Assembly: GCA_013003715.1 (NCBI GenBank)
Contig: JABDIN010000046.1
Span: 118,465 to 182,464 of the forward strand
Source of the DNA: Desulfobacteraceae bacterium
GTDB taxonomy: Bacteria; Desulfobacterota; Desulfobacteria; Desulfobacterales; Desulfosarcinaceae
DNA length: 64,000 nucleotides
Direction of reading: 5' to 3'
Numbering within the stretch: position 1 is the stretch's first letter; each line of letters opens with the position of its first letter. Position numbers and translations under genes: made by a program. The notes beneath the pieces are model-generated. The model was not told where the DNA came from, did not search any database, and worked only from the letters and a program-made list of their open reading frames with translations. This document shows positions 8,855-17,590 of this stretch, piece after piece.

Positions 8855-9283
8855 TCACAATTCATAGCATCGGGAAACGCGTTTGCCGATACCGCACTTC
8901 ACTTCATGACTGATGGTACCGGTGTGCCGGGCCACCTCCTGTGCCGAGATAGATTGATTCTGCTGCTTTCCGAAGCGCACCATCTCATCGTCAACCTTCG
9001 CATCGTATACAGCGGTGACGTCGATCAACATCTCGTGCTCGACCCGGCAGGTATCTCCGAAGGAGATTGTCGTGCCGGATGGAATCTTCTTATATTTTAC
9101 CAACAGGTCTTAGCTGAAATAAATCTGGCGCCAGTCATGGTTGTCCTGGGAAACGGCAGGATCCAGGGTATGGATATCCGATGGAACCCCCACCACGAGA
9201 ATATCTTTGGCAGACTACTCCGCCGTGGACGCCGCCCATACAGTCACACATGTTATCAGTAGAATTTTCGCTAAATGTTTCAC
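8855..9283 (-). pseudogene. Decayed ABC peptide-binding protein (SBP_bac_5), N-terminal part only
   Basis: On the minus strand a GTG at 9283 with an AAGGAG site starts a signal peptide (KHLAKILLITCVTVWAAS), then a TAG at codon 23, then AKDILVVGVPSDIHTLDPA, a near-consensus start of a mature dipeptide/oligopeptide-binding protein, then a TAA at codon 58 followed by DLLVKYK, again family-like. From about 9085 down to the TGA at 8855 the sequence no longer resembles the family. The remaining 400-plus residues of a normal protein are absent. The two in-frame stops, the truncation and the abrupt loss of similarity mark it as a remnant. The rest of this 691-base gap between TPR and HD genes holds nothing else I can support. 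Confidence 0.6.
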
Positions 9284-9333
9284 CCTGAACTCCTTTCCTG
9301 TTCTATTCGTTCTGGCCAATCATTGCTAATTCA

Positions 9334-9939
9334 CTAGTGGGTGTCTCCGGTGCATTGCTGCGCTATCCTGGCCAACCGTTTGACGGCCATACGCAAGGCG
9401 CTGGGGGTGAAAAAGACATCCCGGTTGTAGCCCGCCAGGTGCTTGTAAAGGTCGGGTAGTGAAATCTGTTGACGCCGGATTTCATGCCGCGCCCCGAGAC
9501 GGGAAAACCGCCATAGTTTGTCGGCATCTTTGACAATGCGCTCTTCCAGGCCGTCGCAAGAGCGCCCGGAATCGTGCCGCCGGATGATGTCCACAATTCT
9601 CCCCGTCAGGTCCGGGTCGTAATCAAATCGTTTCAATACTTTCTCAGCAATTGCGGCACCCGCTGCCTCATGTCTGCGGTTTAACCGGTTCGCCAGGTCT
9701 CCGTGGGCATTGACACCGTAGGCCTTTTGAATCTCTTCCAATGTGAGCTGTGACCAGCCGACGTCATGGAGAATTGCCGCGGGTTCGACGATCTGAGGAT
9801 TTCCGCCTTCCCGTTTGAGTAATATCCGCGCGAAATTATGGACCATCCGGGTGTGGGTCAGATCATTCCGCCTGGCCAGATAGGGTTCCGCATTGGAAAA
9901 AAGGTTCTGTATGAATTTTGTCCAGTCCGGTTTCTGCAT
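9334..9939 (-). CDS. HD-domain phosphohydrolase-like protein
   Basis: A 201-residue protein with an HD superfamily metal-binding domain: an early His in LTHTRMVHNFARILL, the HD pair in AAILHDVGWSQL and a later His/Asp in IRRHDSG and IVKDADKLWRFSR. HD proteins hydrolyse phosphate esters of nucleotides or similar substrates; the substrate here is unknown. I placed the start at 9939 because CAGGAA lies 8 bases upstream and the longer frame from 9987 overlaps the neighbouring LysR gene. It runs in the same direction as the LysR gene and starts 45 bases after it, so the two may be co-transcribed. Confidence 0.75.
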   Translation of the reverse strand: MQKPDWTKFIQNLFSNAEPYLARRNDLTHTRMVHNFARILLKREGGNPQIVEPAAILHDVGWSQLTLEEIQKAYGVNAHGDLANRLNRRHEAAGAAIAEKVLKRFDYDPDLTGRIVDIIRRHDSGRSCDGLEERIVKDADKLWRFSRLGARHEIRRQQISLPDLYKHLAGYNRDVFFTPSALRMAVKRLARIAQQCTGDTH

Positions 9940-9983
9940 GGTTTGAATTCCTGACTTACGGCTTCGGGATGATAGTTTGTGGT

Positions 9984-10874
9984 TCAAACTTCTCCGGATT
10001 CGATCAACTCGAGGAATGCCTTGGCCGGGGGCGATAAATCAGCATCGCGGCGGAAAACGATATCCGTTTGGATCAGAATGGGGCCTTCCTTGATTTTCAC
10101 GGTCTTCAATAATCCCAATCGCTCTTCAAGTTCGATCTCCGGTTTGTATAAAAAGGCGATACCCTGGTTTTTGATCGTATATTCCTTTATGAACTCAACA
10201 CTTTCCGCCTCCATCAATACGGACGGCGTCACATCGAAGGAACTCAACCAGAGGAGGATTGCGTAGCGCGAACCGGATCCTTCTTCCCGTATGATCAACG
10301 ATTCGGTTTTAATCTCTGCCAATGCAATGGTGTCCCGTTTTGCAAACGGGTGTCCGGCGGCGACCACAAGGCAGAACTCCTCCTTCGTGTAAGGTACGAC
10401 GTTGAGCTTGCTGCGGTAGGGGAGCCGGCCGATAATGCTCAGATCATATTTGTATTCCAGCAGGCCATCGGCAATATGCTGCGTGCTGCCGACCTTCAGG
10501 TAAATCTTGACTTGGGGATAACGGGCTTGAAAACGGGATATCAGTCCGGGCATGAGATGGCGTGCAAAACTGCGTGTTGTGCCGATCACTAAAGATCCCT
10601 GGGTGAGGCCGGCATACCCTTTGAGTGTATATTCCATTTCCTCGACGATTTCGAAAATTCGTTCGGCATATGCGAACAATATCCGCCCGGCATCGCTCAT
10701 TTCCAGGTGCTTGCCGATTTTTCGGAACAATCGCAGATCCAGATCCTGCTCCAGCGCCTTGATTTGCATGGTAACGGCGGGCTGTGTGACATAAAGGGCT
10801 TCGGCGGCTTTGGTAATGCTGCCTTCGCGGGCAACCAGAAAAAAGGAGCGCAATTGGTTTAAGTTAACGCGCAT
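9984..10874 (-). CDS. LysR-family transcriptional regulator
   Basis: A 296-residue LysR-type regulator: N-terminal winged HTH (NLNQLRSFFLVAREGSITKA, then LYVTQPAVTMQIKALE at about 25-43) and a C-terminal co-inducer domain from about residue 92 (GSLVIGTTRSFARHLMPGL). It is divergent from the ETF-oxidoreductase/ETF/AOR block, with 165 bases between the two start codons. LysR regulators typically control the divergent neighbour in response to a pathway metabolite, so this is the probable regulator of the 11.0-24.6 kb block. A LysR-type operator can be read in the intergenic region. Confidence 0.92.
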   Translation of the reverse strand: MRVNLNQLRSFFLVAREGSITKAAEALYVTQPAVTMQIKALEQDLDLRLFRKIGKHLEMSDAGRILFAYAERIFEIVEEMEYTLKGYAGLTQGSLVIGTTRSFARHLMPGLISRFQARYPQVKIYLKVGSTQHIADGLLEYKYDLSIIGRLPYRSKLNVVPYTKEEFCLVVAAGHPFAKRDTIALAEIKTESLIIREEGSGSRYAILLWLSSFDVTPSVLMEAESVEFIKEYTIKNQGIAFLYKPEIELEERLGLLKTVKIKEGPILIQTDIVFRRDADLSPPAKAFLELIESGEV

Positions 10875-10899
10875 GACACCGCCGTGGTCCGTTTGGAGG

Positions 10900-10946
10900 T
10901 ATAAGCAATTCTTTGGTTATATAAGCAAACCTTATGTTTCTATAAA
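10900..10946 (+). promoter_or_regulatory. LysR-type operator and promoter region
   Basis: ATAAG-N5-CTTAT at 10921-10935 has the T-N11-A form of a LysR box. TATAAGCAA occurs twice, at 10900-10908 and 10920-10928, exactly 20 bases apart. TATAAA at 10941-10946 could be the -10 of the rightward promoter, which lacks a good -35, as is common for LysR-activated promoters. A perfect 12-base palindrome, TTGACATGTCAA, follows at 10957-10968. Confidence 0.55.
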
Positions 10947-11039
10947 TTAAATTGCTTTGACATGTCAACACGACACATACAAATACTTACATCAATGATG
11001 TACTTGTCTTTTCCCTTCATCAAAGGTGAGTTGATTCTC

Positions 11040-13004
11040 ATGGTCCCCCATCGCATCATGTTCTGGCAAATCGAAAACGTCTGGGTGTTTTACCTGCTGG
11101 TGATCATTGCGGTCGGGATTTTCGCGGCTGGTGTGGCCGCACACCTCCGGGTATGGGGGGCTGTGCGGCGGAAGAACTCCGGAATACCGGCGATTCGATT
11201 TTCAAAAGGCGCACTCAAAAGAGCCGTTCTGGACAGTTTGCTCGGCCGGCGGGTTCTTCGAGGCGAAACATCGGCAGGCATGATGCATCTTCTCCTGTTC
11301 TGGGGATTTTTCATCTTGTTTATCGGTACGGCCCTGTTGGCCATCCACGATTATCTTTTCCCATTTTTGACCGGCAGAACTTATCTGATCTATTCCCTGG
11401 TTTTGGAAGCCGGCGGTATCATGCTCCTGGCCGGTGTCTTCTGGGCGCTTGTCCGGCGGTATATCCAGCGTATCGACCGGCTTGAACGGCGATTGGAGGA
11501 TGCGCTGGTACCCGTGTGGATTTTGTTGGCGGGGCTTAGTGGTTTCATGGTGGAGGGGCTCAGACTGGCGTACCAGCAACCCCCCTGGCACGGGTGGTCC
11601 TTTGCCGGTGCCTGGATCGCACCGGCGATATCATCAACCGCGGCCATGACGCTTTATCCATACTTCTGGTGGGGGCATGCCGTCTTCAGCCTGTGCTTCA
11701 TTGCAGCGGTACCCTACACCAAGCTTTTCCATATCCTGGGGGCACCGGTATCGATTTATGCCCAGGGGGCCGCGGCACCGTCAGTCCTGGATATGGACCG
11801 GGTTGAAGCGGGGGCGGGAGAATTCGGTCCGGTGGATTCGATTTTTTTTGATGCCTGCATGCGTTGCGGACGGTGCGTGTCGGCCTGCCCTTCGGAAGGG
11901 GCCGGTGAACCCTTCTCTCCCCGGGAATTTGTCCAGGCCATGCGGCGGTTGTTATGGGAGGCGCATTTTCTGTTGGGCGATATCCGGTTTCTCAGCAGGG
12001 GGAAAGCCGATCAAGTGGATGATAAATTTTGGTATTGCACCACCTGCCGTGCCTGCCTGGAGGTCTGCCCGGTGTACGGTGCGGCCTTCGAAGCCGTCTT
12101 GAAAAATAGAATTTCGGCTGTGGAGGAGGGAACCCATATACCCAAGCTCATGAATCAGACCCTTGAGAAGGTTTTCAAATACGACAATCCCTGGGAATCT
12201 TCCAAAACAAACCGCGGGGCCTGGGCCGAGGGAATGGAATTGGTGGATCTGAGCAACGGAAGCGATTCAAGGAATCTTTGTTATTTTGTGGGGTGCACGA
12301 CTTCCTTTGATGACACCGCCAGGGGGATCGCCGTTTCATTCTCAAGGATTCTGCAAAAGGCCGGGGTTGATTTCGGCATTCTCGGAAAAAAAGAACCCTG
12401 TTGCGGGGATATCGCCCGGCGGGTCGGTGAACTGGGCCTTTTTCTGGAGCAGACGGACAAGTGCCGCGATCTATTCGACAGATACGGCATTACCGAGGTC
12501 GTCACCTCCTCGCCACACTGTTTTCATACGTTCCGCCATGAATACCCGGAGGCGGGTTTCAATGCACGCCATTATACACAAGTGCTGTTCGAACTGCTCA
12601 CAAACGGCAAATTACGCTTCAAGAACGGGATGACGGCGCCGGTCACCTTCCATGATCCATGCTACCTGGGCAGATACAATGGGATTTATGATGAACCCCG
12701 GAAATTAATCCGGTCAATTCCCGGCCTCAGTTTGGTTGAGATGAATCACCATGGGGCGGACAGCCTCTGCTGCGGGGGCGGGGGCGGCCGGATGTGGCAG
12801 GACCTTGAAGGCGGAGATCCCCAGATGAGTGAGATCAGGATCAGGGAAGCCGAGATCACCGGTGCAAGGATCCTCGTAACGGCCTGTCCGTTGTGCCGTA
12901 TCATGCTGGAGGATGCGCGCAAAGCCACAGGATTGAACGAAACACTCCAGGTTATGGACCTGAATGAACTGGTCCTGCAGCATCTGGAAGAGAAAAACGG
13001 GTGA
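11040..13004 (+). CDS. Membrane HdrD-like ETF:quinone oxidoreductase (EtfOx type)
   Basis: A 654-residue fusion. The N-terminal third has about six membrane segments of the NarI/DsrM cytochrome-b type (residues about 10-240). Then come two [4Fe-4S] ferredoxin motifs, CMRCGRCVSACP and CTTCRACLEVCP, and a C-terminal HdrD-like part with two cysteine-rich CCG-type motifs (PCCGDIARRVG and CCGGGGGRMW). This layout is found beside etfBA in many anaerobes, where it is thought to pass electrons from reduced ETF to menaquinone. Start ATG 11040 follows AAAGGTGAG; the longer frame from 10962 lies in the promoter region. It is followed after 40 bases by etfA. A second copy of the architecture closes this window. 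Confidence 0.85.
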   Translation: MVPHRIMFWQIENVWVFYLLVIIAVGIFAAGVAAHLRVWGAVRRKNSGIPAIRFSKGALKRAVLDSLLGRRVLRGETSAGMMHLLLFWGFFILFIGTALLAIHDYLFPFLTGRTYLIYSLVLEAGGIMLLAGVFWALVRRYIQRIDRLERRLEDALVPVWILLAGLSGFMVEGLRLAYQQPPWHGWSFAGAWIAPAISSTAAMTLYPYFWWGHAVFSLCFIAAVPYTKLFHILGAPVSIYAQGAAAPSVLDMDRVEAGAGEFGPVDSIFFDACMRCGRCVSACPSEGAGEPFSPREFVQAMRRLLWEAHFLLGDIRFLSRGKADQVDDKFWYCTTCRACLEVCPVYGAAFEAVLKNRISAVEEGTHIPKLMNQTLEKVFKYDNPWESSKTNRGAWAEGMELVDLSNGSDSRNLCYFVGCTTSFDDTARGIAVSFSRILQKAGVDFGILGKKEPCCGDIARRVGELGLFLEQTDKCRDLFDRYGITEVVTSSPHCFHTFRHEYPEAGFNARHYTQVLFELLTNGKLRFKNGMTAPVTFHDPCYLGRYNGIYDEPRKLIRSIPGLSLVEMNHHGADSLCCGGGGGRMWQDLEGGDPQMSEIRIREAEITGARILVTACPLCRIMLEDARKATGLNETLQVMDLNELVLQHLEEKNG

Positions 13005-13044
13005 ACCCGCTAACCGGTAATTCGTAAAAACGAGGAGAATCAGT

Positions 13045-14034
13045 ATGAACGAAGTGCTGATACTTGGAGAAATCCTTGAAGGATCCATGGACCCGAAAAC
13101 CCTCGAACTTGTGGGTATTGGCAGAAAACTTGCCGAAGATCTCGGCGGGGGGCTTTCCGTTGCGCTGATGGGGGGGGCGGTCTCTGCAGCGGCAGAACAA
13201 GCGGCATCCGTTGGACCGGATCATGTTTATAAGGTCGAGCACCCGTTGCTGGAGGGGTTCACCCCGGATCTATGGCTTGCCGCCCTGGAACAGATCTGTA
13301 AAAAGGTAAAACCGAAAATTCTCCTGATGAGCCATGTCCCCCTGGGGATGGAGTTGGGCCCGAGATTGGCCGTTCGTCTGAATACCCGGTTGACCACGGA
13401 TTGCATCGATCTGTCCATTGATCCGGCGGATGGTCTATTGCTACGGACCAAACCGGTTTCGGGGGGCAACGCCATCTCCGTTTTCAAGTGCCCGGGTGAG
13501 CCGCAAATGGCAACCATGAGGGGAAAAGTGTTTGGAGCTGCTGAACCCGCAGAAAAAGAAGGGGAAATCGGTGACCTGGTTCCTGAAATCGATGATTCGA
13601 TGATCAAGGTGGTCTCCCTGGGGGTTGTCAGGGAAGAGATCGTATCCCTTGACAAGGCGGACGCAGTGGTTGCCGGTGGCGCGGGCCTGGGTGACGAGGG
13701 TGGATTTGAGATGCTCAGTGATCTCTCCCGGGCCCTGGGTAAAACGCTCGGTAACGTGATGCTGGGATGCAGCCGGGTGGCGGTGGATAAAGGCTGGATC
13801 TCCTCCGATCACCAGGTGGGACTGACCGGTAGCATGATATCTCCGGATGTATACGTGGCCGTGGGTATTTCTGGCGCCATTCAGCATTTGGTCGGCATGG
13901 TGCACTCAAAAAAGATAATCGCCATCAACACGGATAAGGGGTGCAACATGTTCAAGGTGGCCGATTACGGGGTTGTTGAAGACTATGAAAAATTGATACC
14001 CGCACTGGTAAAACGATTGGAGGAGTTATCATGA
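13045..14034 (+). CDS. etfA: Electron transfer flavoprotein, alpha subunit
   Basis: A 329-residue ETF alpha subunit. The C-terminal FAD-binding domain carries SSDHQVGLTGSMISPDVYVAVGIS and then GAIQHLVGM, the family's most conserved stretch. The N-terminal domain (1-200) has the alpha/beta fold that contacts the beta subunit. ACGAGGAG precedes ATG 13045. It accepts electrons from acyl-CoA dehydrogenase-type flavoenzymes and delivers them to the membrane oxidoreductase encoded just upstream. The stop codon overlaps the start of etfB by four bases (ATGA), so the two subunits are translationally coupled. Confidence 0.92.
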   Translation: MNEVLILGEILEGSMDPKTLELVGIGRKLAEDLGGGLSVALMGGAVSAAAEQAASVGPDHVYKVEHPLLEGFTPDLWLAALEQICKKVKPKILLMSHVPLGMELGPRLAVRLNTRLTTDCIDLSIDPADGLLLRTKPVSGGNAISVFKCPGEPQMATMRGKVFGAAEPAEKEGEIGDLVPEIDDSMIKVVSLGVVREEIVSLDKADAVVAGGAGLGDEGGFEMLSDLSRALGKTLGNVMLGCSRVAVDKGWISSDHQVGLTGSMISPDVYVAVGISGAIQHLVGMVHSKKIIAINTDKGCNMFKVADYGVVEDYEKLIPALVKRLEELS

Positions 14035-14822
14035 CGGAATTGAACATCATCGTCTGTGCCAAACAGATTCCCGACCCCGAAGCGCCATTGTCGGATGTCC
14101 GTGTGGATGGTGAGAAAAAGGAAGTATTCGTTGATGCGCCCAATGTGATCAGCCCCTTTGATGAAAACGCATTGGAGGCTGCACTCGTGTTGCAGGAAGA
14201 GGCCGGGGCCAGGGTCACCGTCCTGAGCCTGGGCCGGAAGGTGTCCGACACGGTGCTGAGAAAGAGTCTGGCAGCCGGCGCCGATGAACTGATCCTTTTG
14301 CAGGACAACGCTTTTGAGAAGCTGGACAGTCATTCCGTTGCCCGTGTCCTGGCGGACGCCATCCAAAGGATCGGAGATTGTGATTTGGTCCTGACCGGAC
14401 GGCAGGCAGGTGACTGGGATTCCGGCCAGGTGGGTCTGATGCTTGGTGAAATCCTGGGGCTGCCCTGCATCAGCCTGGCACGGGAGATCAAGGTGGAAGG
14501 GCGGCAGGTGCAGGTAAAAAAGAACATTGCCGGGGGATACGAACAGGTGAGGGCCGCATTGCCGGCGCTGGTAACCGTGAGCAATGAGGTGGGGGAATTG
14601 CGCTATATCTCCAGAACGAGAATGATGAAAATGCTCCGCAAAGCCTCCTCCATACCATCCTGGAGCAGCGGTGACTTCGTCTCGACCCCGGATGCGTTGC
14701 AGGGCATGGAGATAAAAGAGCTCTCGTCGCCGCCGGATATGGGAAGAAGCTGCGAATTCATTGAAGGCGCAACACTGGAAGAGAAAGCCGATCAACTGGT
14801 GGCGGCCATCACGTCGTTTTGA
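14031..14822 (+). CDS. etfB: Electron transfer flavoprotein, beta subunit
   Basis: A 263-residue ETF beta subunit: N-terminal IIVCAKQIPDPEAP, then SPFDENALEAAL, and the signature region VLTGRQAGDWDSGQVG that helps bind FAD or AMP. Length and order match the family. It overlaps etfA by four bases. In this block the likely electron donor is either the FAD-dependent oxidoreductase encoded next or an acyl-CoA dehydrogenase elsewhere; no acyl-CoA dehydrogenase gene is in the window. Confidence 0.92.
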   Translation: MTELNIIVCAKQIPDPEAPLSDVRVDGEKKEVFVDAPNVISPFDENALEAALVLQEEAGARVTVLSLGRKVSDTVLRKSLAAGADELILLQDNAFEKLDSHSVARVLADAIQRIGDCDLVLTGRQAGDWDSGQVGLMLGEILGLPCISLAREIKVEGRQVQVKKNIAGGYEQVRAALPALVTVSNEVGELRYISRTRMMKMLRKASSIPSWSSGDFVSTPDALQGMEIKELSSPPDMGRSCEFIEGATLEEKADQLVAAITSF

Positions 14823-14907
14823 CCCCCGATCGCATCAGGCAGCGGTTTATCCATGGATATCGAAGTCATTTTTATTCACGTATTTTAATAAACAGGAGGG
14901 TGATAAC

Positions 14908-16551
14908 ATGGCAGACAAGTCTTACGATGCGGTGATCATTGGCGGCGGACATCATGGTACGATCATTGCGCCTTATCTTGCCAAAGCCGGTTTGAAAGTC
15001 GGGGTTTTCGAACGGCTGGATCATCTTGGCGGCGGCGCCGTTTCTTTTAATGATACGCCTGCGCCGGGATTCCGGGGTAATTTCTGCGCTCATTTCACGC
15101 GCTTTTACGGGCATCCTGCGTATAAAGAATTCAATCTCCGTGCGGAGGGATTGGAGTACGTATTCCCGGATACCAACGAAGCCGTGATATTTGATGATGA
15201 AACATCCTACGTGGCCTATGCGGGTTTCCCGGTGGTGGACCCGAAAACCGGAAAAACCGAATACAGTGAAACAAATGTCAAAAAAACCTATGATCAGATC
15301 GCTCGGTTTTCCGAAGCCGACGCCAAGGCGTATCTGGACTGGACGGAAAAATACAAGGAGTATATCCGGCCGGCGTTTCATCGGTTCAGATTCTCGGTCC
15401 CGACACCCTACGGGGTGCCGGATCCCCTCGAAGAACTGATCAACAACCCCAAAAGCGGGATTGATCCCTCCATGCAATATATGACCGCAAAGGAAGTCGC
15501 CCATTATTTTTTCGAGAGTGAGGAACTCAGGATCCTGACCCTCAGGGGTTTTCTCACTTCATGTGGTATATATCCCGATGATGTGCCGGGGCTTATGTAT
15601 ACATTCGCCACGCTGCATCTGGTGCTGGGGTGGGAGACAGCGGCCATCGCCAAGGGCGGCACCCAGTCCATCACCGATGCGCTGGTGTCGGCCGGTAAAA
15701 AGCTGGGAGTTGAATATTTTATCAACTCCGAAGTCGATAAGGTGCTCATCGAAGGTGAAGCGGCCAAGGGTATCCGGTTGCTGGACGGCACCATGATTGA
15801 GGCGAAACAGATGGTAGTTTCAGATAACGCAACGCCCCAGCTTTTTCTTCGCATGATTGGAGAAGATCGACTCAGCACCCAGATGAAACGCAAGGTGGAC
15901 ACCTATTTTTTTGATCGTGCACAATTGTTCTGGGGTCCGGTGGCCGTGCATGAACTGCCGCAATGGAAGGCGGCCAGGGACAACCCTGATGTGAGCGCCA
16001 CACCGCGAACATACTTCGCGCCCAAGGATCTGGCGTTTATGGAAGACAAGTACATGCATGAAATTTTTCTGTTCGGTATGCCCTCGAAATTTTTTCTCCT
16101 GACGGCCCCGGACAGCATATGGGACCCCACCCGCGCACCTGCGGGGAAACACAGTATCCATGTGGAGGATTTTACCTGTCCGGCGCGCATTTTCTCGCGG
16201 AAGGAATGGCGCAACCTCCACGATGAATTTTATGATTCCATGATCGCCCAATGGCAGAAGTATGCACCCAATATGACCAAAGACAACTTCATCGGCGAAC
16301 GTATCACAACGCCCATCGATATCCAGGACACGCACCTGGATATGAGAGAGGGCGGTTGGTCCGAGGGGAATTGCGGCGGTGCCCAAAGCGGACGTTTCAG
16401 GGGGCTGCCGGGCGGGTTCAGGACATTTGTCAAAGGCCTGTATATGTGTTCTTCGGGGGTGACCGGCGGCCCGGCCATCGGCCGCGGATCAAGCTATAAT
16501 TGCTACCAGATAATCGCCGATGATTTCGGACTGAGCAAACCCGAGTATTAA
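14908..16551 (+). CDS. FAD-dependent oxidoreductase, phytoene-desaturase-like
   Basis: A 547-residue flavoprotein starting MADKSYDAVIIGGGHHG, a dinucleotide-binding motif for FAD, followed by the acidic end of strand 2 in VGVFERLDHLGGGAVS. The C-terminal FAD contact is LYMCSSGVTGGPAIGRGS. Fold and length fit the CrtI/NAD(P)/FAD-dependent oxidoreductase group, which desaturates or isomerises hydrophobic substrates. AACAGGAGGGTGATAAC precedes ATG 14908; longer frames run back into etfB and are not credible. It follows etfB by 85 bases in the same direction, so passing electrons to this ETF is a fair inference. Substrate unknown. Confidence 0.8.
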   Translation: MADKSYDAVIIGGGHHGTIIAPYLAKAGLKVGVFERLDHLGGGAVSFNDTPAPGFRGNFCAHFTRFYGHPAYKEFNLRAEGLEYVFPDTNEAVIFDDETSYVAYAGFPVVDPKTGKTEYSETNVKKTYDQIARFSEADAKAYLDWTEKYKEYIRPAFHRFRFSVPTPYGVPDPLEELINNPKSGIDPSMQYMTAKEVAHYFFESEELRILTLRGFLTSCGIYPDDVPGLMYTFATLHLVLGWETAAIAKGGTQSITDALVSAGKKLGVEYFINSEVDKVLIEGEAAKGIRLLDGTMIEAKQMVVSDNATPQLFLRMIGEDRLSTQMKRKVDTYFFDRAQLFWGPVAVHELPQWKAARDNPDVSATPRTYFAPKDLAFMEDKYMHEIFLFGMPSKFFLLTAPDSIWDPTRAPAGKHSIHVEDFTCPARIFSRKEWRNLHDEFYDSMIAQWQKYAPNMTKDNFIGERITTPIDIQDTHLDMREGGWSEGNCGGAQSGRFRGLPGGFRTFVKGLYMCSSGVTGGPAIGRGSSYNCYQIIADDFGLSKPEY

Positions 16552-16581
16552 TGCTTTGACAATGCAGGTGAACTTCATTCA

Positions 16582-16612
16582 GAATATAATATTCATTAAA
16601 AATATAATATTC
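16582..16612 (+). promoter_or_regulatory. Tandem AT-rich palindromes upstream of the SDR gene
   Basis: GAATATAATATTC (16582-16594) is an inverted repeat around a central A; a near copy, AAATATAATATTC (16600-16612), starts 18 bases later. They lie in the 184-base gap before the SDR gene. Two phased palindromes suggest a dimeric regulator bound twice, and TATAAT within each copy could also act as a -10. Confidence 0.4.
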
Positions 16613-16735
16613 GATTGATCCCTGGTCGTCCACGTCGTTCTTCCGGCATGGAACGATTAATGTTTCCAGCATACCTGGCGGATGAGAACCACAGACCCTT
16701 TTAAGGTTTTCCATCCGCAATGGGAGTGAAGATCC

Positions 16736-17500
16736 ATGCGACTCAAGGATAAGGTGGCCATCGTTACAGGAGGCGCCCGCGGGCTGGGACGAGCCTTTTC
16801 CCTGGCGCTCGCCCGGGAGGGTGCAAAGGTTCTGGTGATGAATATCGGGCTGGCGGAACGTGACCGTCATGATCTTCGGGAAACCGTTGATCAGATCAGG
16901 GCGTCCGGGGGACTTGCGCACTCTTTTGAAGCGGATGTATCCAGTGAACAGGAAACCCGCGCCATGGCCGAAGAGACCATCAGGGTGTTTGGCAGTGTTG
17001 ATATATTGATCAACAACGCCGCGGTTTATGAGGGTATCAAGCGTAAACCGTTTCATGAAGTGGATCCCGATGAATGGGACCTGGTGATGAATGTCAACGT
17101 CAAGGGCGCATTTCTTACCACCCGCGCGGTCTTCCCCCATATGAAAGAACATGGCCATGGAAAAATCGTGAACCTCGCTTCCGAGGTCTTTTTCACGGGA
17201 TCCCACGGTTTTGCGCACTATGTCGCTTCAAAGGGTGGCCTGGTCGGTCTTACACGCGCCTTGGCAGTTGAACTCGGCCCCTATAATATATGCATCAATT
17301 GTATTGCCCCGGGGTTCACAGATACCGGGGCAAGCCGCAGCCTTGCCGATATCGGCAAATACGATACGACCAGAACGGCCTTGAAGCGGCTCGGCCATCC
17401 CGGCGATCTAACGGGGGCGGCGGTATTCCTGGCATCATCGGAGAGCGATTTTATTACAGGGCAGATCCTTCTTGTCAATGGCGGCCGGGCCATGCATTAG
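16736..17500 (+). CDS. Short-chain dehydrogenase/reductase (SDR)
   Basis: A 254-residue classical SDR: cofactor motif TGGARGLGRAF at residues 11-21, NNAAVYEG (the NNAG-type motif), catalytic Ser in LASEVFFTGS and the YVASK catalytic pair near 162-166, ending with FITGQILLVNGGRAMH, a FabG-like C-terminus. It would oxidise or reduce an alcohol/ketone with NAD(P)H. GGGAG lies nine bases before ATG 16736. It sits between the FAD oxidoreductase and the AOR gene, all on the same strand, so it probably acts on an intermediate of that pathway, producing or using a carbonyl compound. Confidence 0.88.
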   Translation: MRLKDKVAIVTGGARGLGRAFSLALAREGAKVLVMNIGLAERDRHDLRETVDQIRASGGLAHSFEADVSSEQETRAMAEETIRVFGSVDILINNAAVYEGIKRKPFHEVDPDEWDLVMNVNVKGAFLTTRAVFPHMKEHGHGKIVNLASEVFFTGSHGFAHYVASKGGLVGLTRALAVELGPYNICINCIAPGFTDTGASRSLADIGKYDTTRTALKRLGHPGDLTGAAVFLASSESDFITGQILLVNGGRAMH

Positions 17501-17590
17501 CCGTGCGGGTCCGTGCCTTTCGTTTCAAGGCACCTTCTGCACGGTTTGGGTCAAAAGTTTACCTCAATTCCGGTTTTTTAGGATAAATTC

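Noticed and set aside
9215..9217. TAG codon in the peptide-binding-protein relic as pyrrolysine
   Set aside because: A TAA stop follows 35 codons later, the stop lies at the signal-peptide end where Pyl has no role, and the rest of the protein is missing. Gene decay is simpler.
8822..9262. Plus-strand 146-codon frame in the gap between TPR and HD genes
   Set aside because: It has no recognisable domain and is antisense to the peptide-binding-protein relic, which explains the protein-like sequence.
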